Below, piece after piece: positions 62,119-64,000 of a DNA stretch of 64,000 bases. The notes below the pieces were generated by a model. That model saw only the letters and a program-made list of their open reading frames with translations, was not told the DNA's origin and did not search any database. A program made the translations under genes and the position numbers. Source of the DNA: Ruminococcus sp. (GTDB lineage Bacteria; Bacillota; Clostridia; Oscillospirales; Ruminococcaceae); assembly GCA_017961625.1 (NCBI GenBank), contig JAGCWY010000056.1:1-64000 (forward strand), given 5' to 3'. How positions within the stretch are numbered: the stretch's first letter is position 1; every line of letters starts with the position of its first letter.

Positions 62119-62625
62119 ATGAAAGACAATACCGAAGACGTTAAACTCGCACAGCAAGGCAGTACGGAAGCCTTTGCGAGACTTTACTCTTATGTCTACA
62201 AGGATATGTACCACATTGCGTTATACAGCTTAAGAAGCTCCCACGACGCTTCAGATGTTGTGAGTGATACAGTTCTTGACGCTTTTTGTTCCATAAAAAA
62301 ATTACGCGATCCGTCGCTGTTCCGCAGCTGGATACTCAAGATACTCTCTGCAAAGGTAAAACAGAAGCAGAGAGAGTACTTCGCAGCCGGAGAAGAGCTC
62401 AGCGACGACGCTAAGATAGACAGCTTCAACTATGAGTCATCAGAGCTCAAAGAAGCCCTCGGCAAGCTTGACGGCGAATCACGCTTACTGTTGTCCATGT
62501 CAGTTCTTGGCGGCTATACGAGCGACGAGATAGCTGAAATATGCAAGATAAAAGCTAACACAGTACGTTCAAAGCTGTCGCGTATCAAGGAGAGGCTCAG
62601 ACTTGAGCTCACTCCTGAAATATGA
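62119..62625 (+). CDS. ECF-type RNA polymerase sigma factor
   Basis: 168 residues. Region 2: LRSSHDASDVVSDTVLDAFC and FRSWILKILSAKVKQKQRE; region 4: LDGESRLLLSMSVLGGYTSD with EIAEICKIKANTVRSKLSRI as recognition helix. Start at 62119 with GGAGGG seven bases upstream. The next gene, 18 bases on, is a membrane protein with the usual partner layout. Third such pair in 64 kb. Confidence 0.88.
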   Translation: MKDNTEDVKLAQQGSTEAFARLYSYVYKDMYHIALYSLRSSHDASDVVSDTVLDAFCSIKKLRDPSLFRSWILKILSAKVKQKQREYFAAGEELSDDAKIDSFNYESSELKEALGKLDGESRLLLSMSVLGGYTSDEIAEICKIKANTVRSKLSRIKERLRLELTPEI

Positions 62626-62643
62626 AAAGAAAGGAGTATCATT

Positions 62644-64000
62644 ATGAACGATAAAGAGGTTAGAAAGATGCTGGAAAATGAACAGATACCTAAAGAGCTC
62701 GAACCTGAAAACATCAAACTGATGCTTGATCAGAAGGCTCCGGCATTAAAGAGAAAAAAGATCACTGCTGTATCGCGCTTTGTAGCAATAGCAGCAGCTT
62801 GTGCAATAGTCAGCGGAACTGCTGTACATTTTGCATCAAAGAAGAGAAACTCATTTACAGAAGACACAACCGTGACCCCAACAACAGCAGCTGAAAATAC
62901 TGCGGCAGAGCCGAATCAGAATGTCTCCGACGACTTCACTAATCCCATCAAGGCTCCTTATATGAGCAGCATAAAGGATTACAGCGATATATATTCCTTG
63001 TTCTCGGACAGCGCAGAAAGGTACAAAAAGGAGTACTACAAGAGCAGGAACCGCGTTATTTCCGGTGTTAATGATGATGAAGCCGATCTCTCGACGACTA
63101 TAGAAAACGAAGACCAGGCATTTACTGAACCTGCCGGAGGAAAGGGCGGCGGCGGAGATTACTCCACTACCTTCAATCAGGAGGAGAACGTTCTTGAAGC
63201 TGACATCGTAAAGACTGACGGTGAACGCATCTACAGTATCGGAAACTACGGAATAAACTCCGTTCTTCACATTACTGACGCAGACGACGGAGAACTCAGC
63301 AATCTTTACACCATCAATCTGTCAGACGAGATGAACAGCTTACTTGGTGATGGATATATACATAAGCAGACCTATACCCGTGAAATGTATATCTATGACG
63401 ATATGGCTCTCGTTATAGGCACGACCATTGGTCAGGATAAATCAAGCTACAACGAAGAATACATGTGGTATTTGAATTCAAAGACAGTCACTTTTGTGGC
63501 AGCTTATTCCCTTGACGATTCACACGAATGCTTAGGTATATACTATCAGGACGGTTATTTCAACGATGTCCGCATCTCTCCCGACGGTTATATGTATCTC
63601 ATAACCAATCACAACACATATAACTACATCAGTGTAGACGGTGCTGAAGACGTTGAAAGCTATATTCCCTCCTACGGCATGTCTACAGATATAAAGTGCA
63701 TAGAACCTGAAAATATCTATGTACCCAAAACCGAACTCTCACCCGGAAGAACTATCGCATATTCTGTGATTGGAAGCCTTGACCTTAACGTATCGAAAAA
63801 GATGGCTCCTGCCTCTATCAAGGCATTGGTACACAACGATAATAATTACGGATACGGAACTCAAATCTACTGTGCACCCAATAATCTCTACATGGTTTCA
63901 TCCGATTATTACAGACTTCCTTACGAAAATGTTGAATACGGTCATGTTGAAGTAAATACAAATTCGAGCCATATAACCCGAATTGCTATAAATAAAGGCG
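62644..64000 (+). CDS. Membrane-anchored beta-propeller protein, sigma-factor partner (partial)
   Basis: Open to the window end, about 452 residues visible. AAAGGAG lies seven bases before the ATG. The N-terminal 40 residues (NDKEVRKMLENEQIPKELEP) are cytoplasmic and resemble short anti-sigma tails; one membrane segment follows (about 46-66, VSRFVAIAAACAIVSGTAVH). After a Thr/Ala linker the extracellular part begins DYSTTFNQEENVLEADIVKT with DGERIYSI, the start of the PF09826 beta-propeller domain. It probably controls the ECF sigma factor directly upstream, with the propeller as outside sensor; the rest of the propeller lies beyond the window. Confidence 0.8.
   Translation, partial: MNDKEVRKMLENEQIPKELEPENIKLMLDQKAPALKRKKITAVSRFVAIAAACAIVSGTAVHFASKKRNSFTEDTTVTPTTAAENTAAEPNQNVSDDFTNPIKAPYMSSIKDYSDIYSLFSDSAERYKKEYYKSRNRVISGVNDDEADLSTTIENEDQAFTEPAGGKGGGGDYSTTFNQEENVLEADIVKTDGERIYSIGNYGINSVLHITDADDGELSNLYTINLSDEMNSLLGDGYIHKQTYTREMYIYDDMALVIGTTIGQDKSSYNEEYMWYLNSKTVTFVAAYSLDDSHECLGIYYQDGYFNDVRISPDGYMYLITNHNTYNYISVDGAEDVESYIPSYGMSTDIKCIEPENIYVPKTELSPGRTIAYSVIGSLDLNVSKKMAPASIKALVHNDNNYGYGTQIYCAPNNLYMVSSDYYRLPYENVEYGHVEVNTNSSHITRIAINKG

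Overview
The window looks like a chromosomal segment of a cellulolytic, anaerobic Ruminococcus (R. flavefaciens / R. albus type). The grounds are type I dockerin repeats on several secreted proteins, GH11 xylanases with CBM22 modules, a GH11-CBM22-dockerin-GH43 enzyme, two CotH-family secreted proteins, strong Firmicutes Shine-Dalgarno sequences, moderate GC, and several sigma-factor/membrane-protein pairs. The genus is an inference from gene content; no rRNA gene is present.

Layout. 0-1.6 kb: edge of an insertion sequence and a GH11-CBM22 lipoprotein. 1.9-7.3 kb: a five-gene, overlapping operon (DgkA-like lipid kinase, CDP-archaeol-synthase-like cytidylyltransferase, UbiA-like prenyltransferase, a dikinase-type phosphotransferase built like rifampin phosphotransferase, GNAT acyltransferase) that suggests an uncharacterised lipid pathway. 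7.4-13.5 kb: an ECF sigma factor with a membrane-anchored, multi-dockerin partner, then the large xylanase. 13.7-15.8 kb: surface glycan genes. 16.3-18.4 kb: Ktr-type K+ uptake. 18.5-22.4 kb: a lipoprotein, glycerate kinase and a three-gene housekeeping operon. 22.5-26.9 kb: a FIST-EAL phosphodiesterase with a LacI-like/GAF-like sensor. 27.3-29.1 kb: a dockerin-LRR secreted putative cysteine peptidase. 30.1-32.4 kb: an ORF-less group II intron remnant immediately behind the terminator of a radical-SAM/phosphoribosyltransferase fusion gene.

33.2-41.4 kb is visibly more AT-rich and holds a c-di-GMP phosphorelay set (REC-GGDEF*-EAL, Hpt, and an amino-acid-permease/hybrid histidine kinase fusion), CorA, a gene remnant, and a receiver-less Spo0A-type DNA-binding protein. 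41.8-48 kb: Mg2+ P-type ATPase, lipoproteins and a DUF169 protein. 48-51.6 kb: a large CotH/lamin-tail surface protein with a 38-residue peptide gene directly behind it. 51.7-53.3 kb: ECF sigma plus DUF4179-type partner. 53.5-56.5 kb: an antiporter and a small-membrane-protein/PstS-like operon. 56.5-61.7 kb: a dockerin protein made of three GH11-like domains that have lost catalytic residues, a dockerin gene remnant, and a CotH lipoprotein. 62-64 kb: a third ECF sigma pair whose partner carries a beta-propeller domain and runs off the window.

Three promoters (upstream of the lipid operon, the antiporter and the PstS-like operon) share the same tandem 14-bp operator about 21 bp apart, abutting the -35 box, with a 17-bp promoter spacer. 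They probably form one envelope-related regulon. The strongest candidates for undescribed biology are that regulon with its lipid operon, the permease-kinase/Hpt/EAL relay, the GH11 pseudo-enzyme protein, the dockerin-bearing sigma-partner protein, and the radical-SAM/PRTase fusion.
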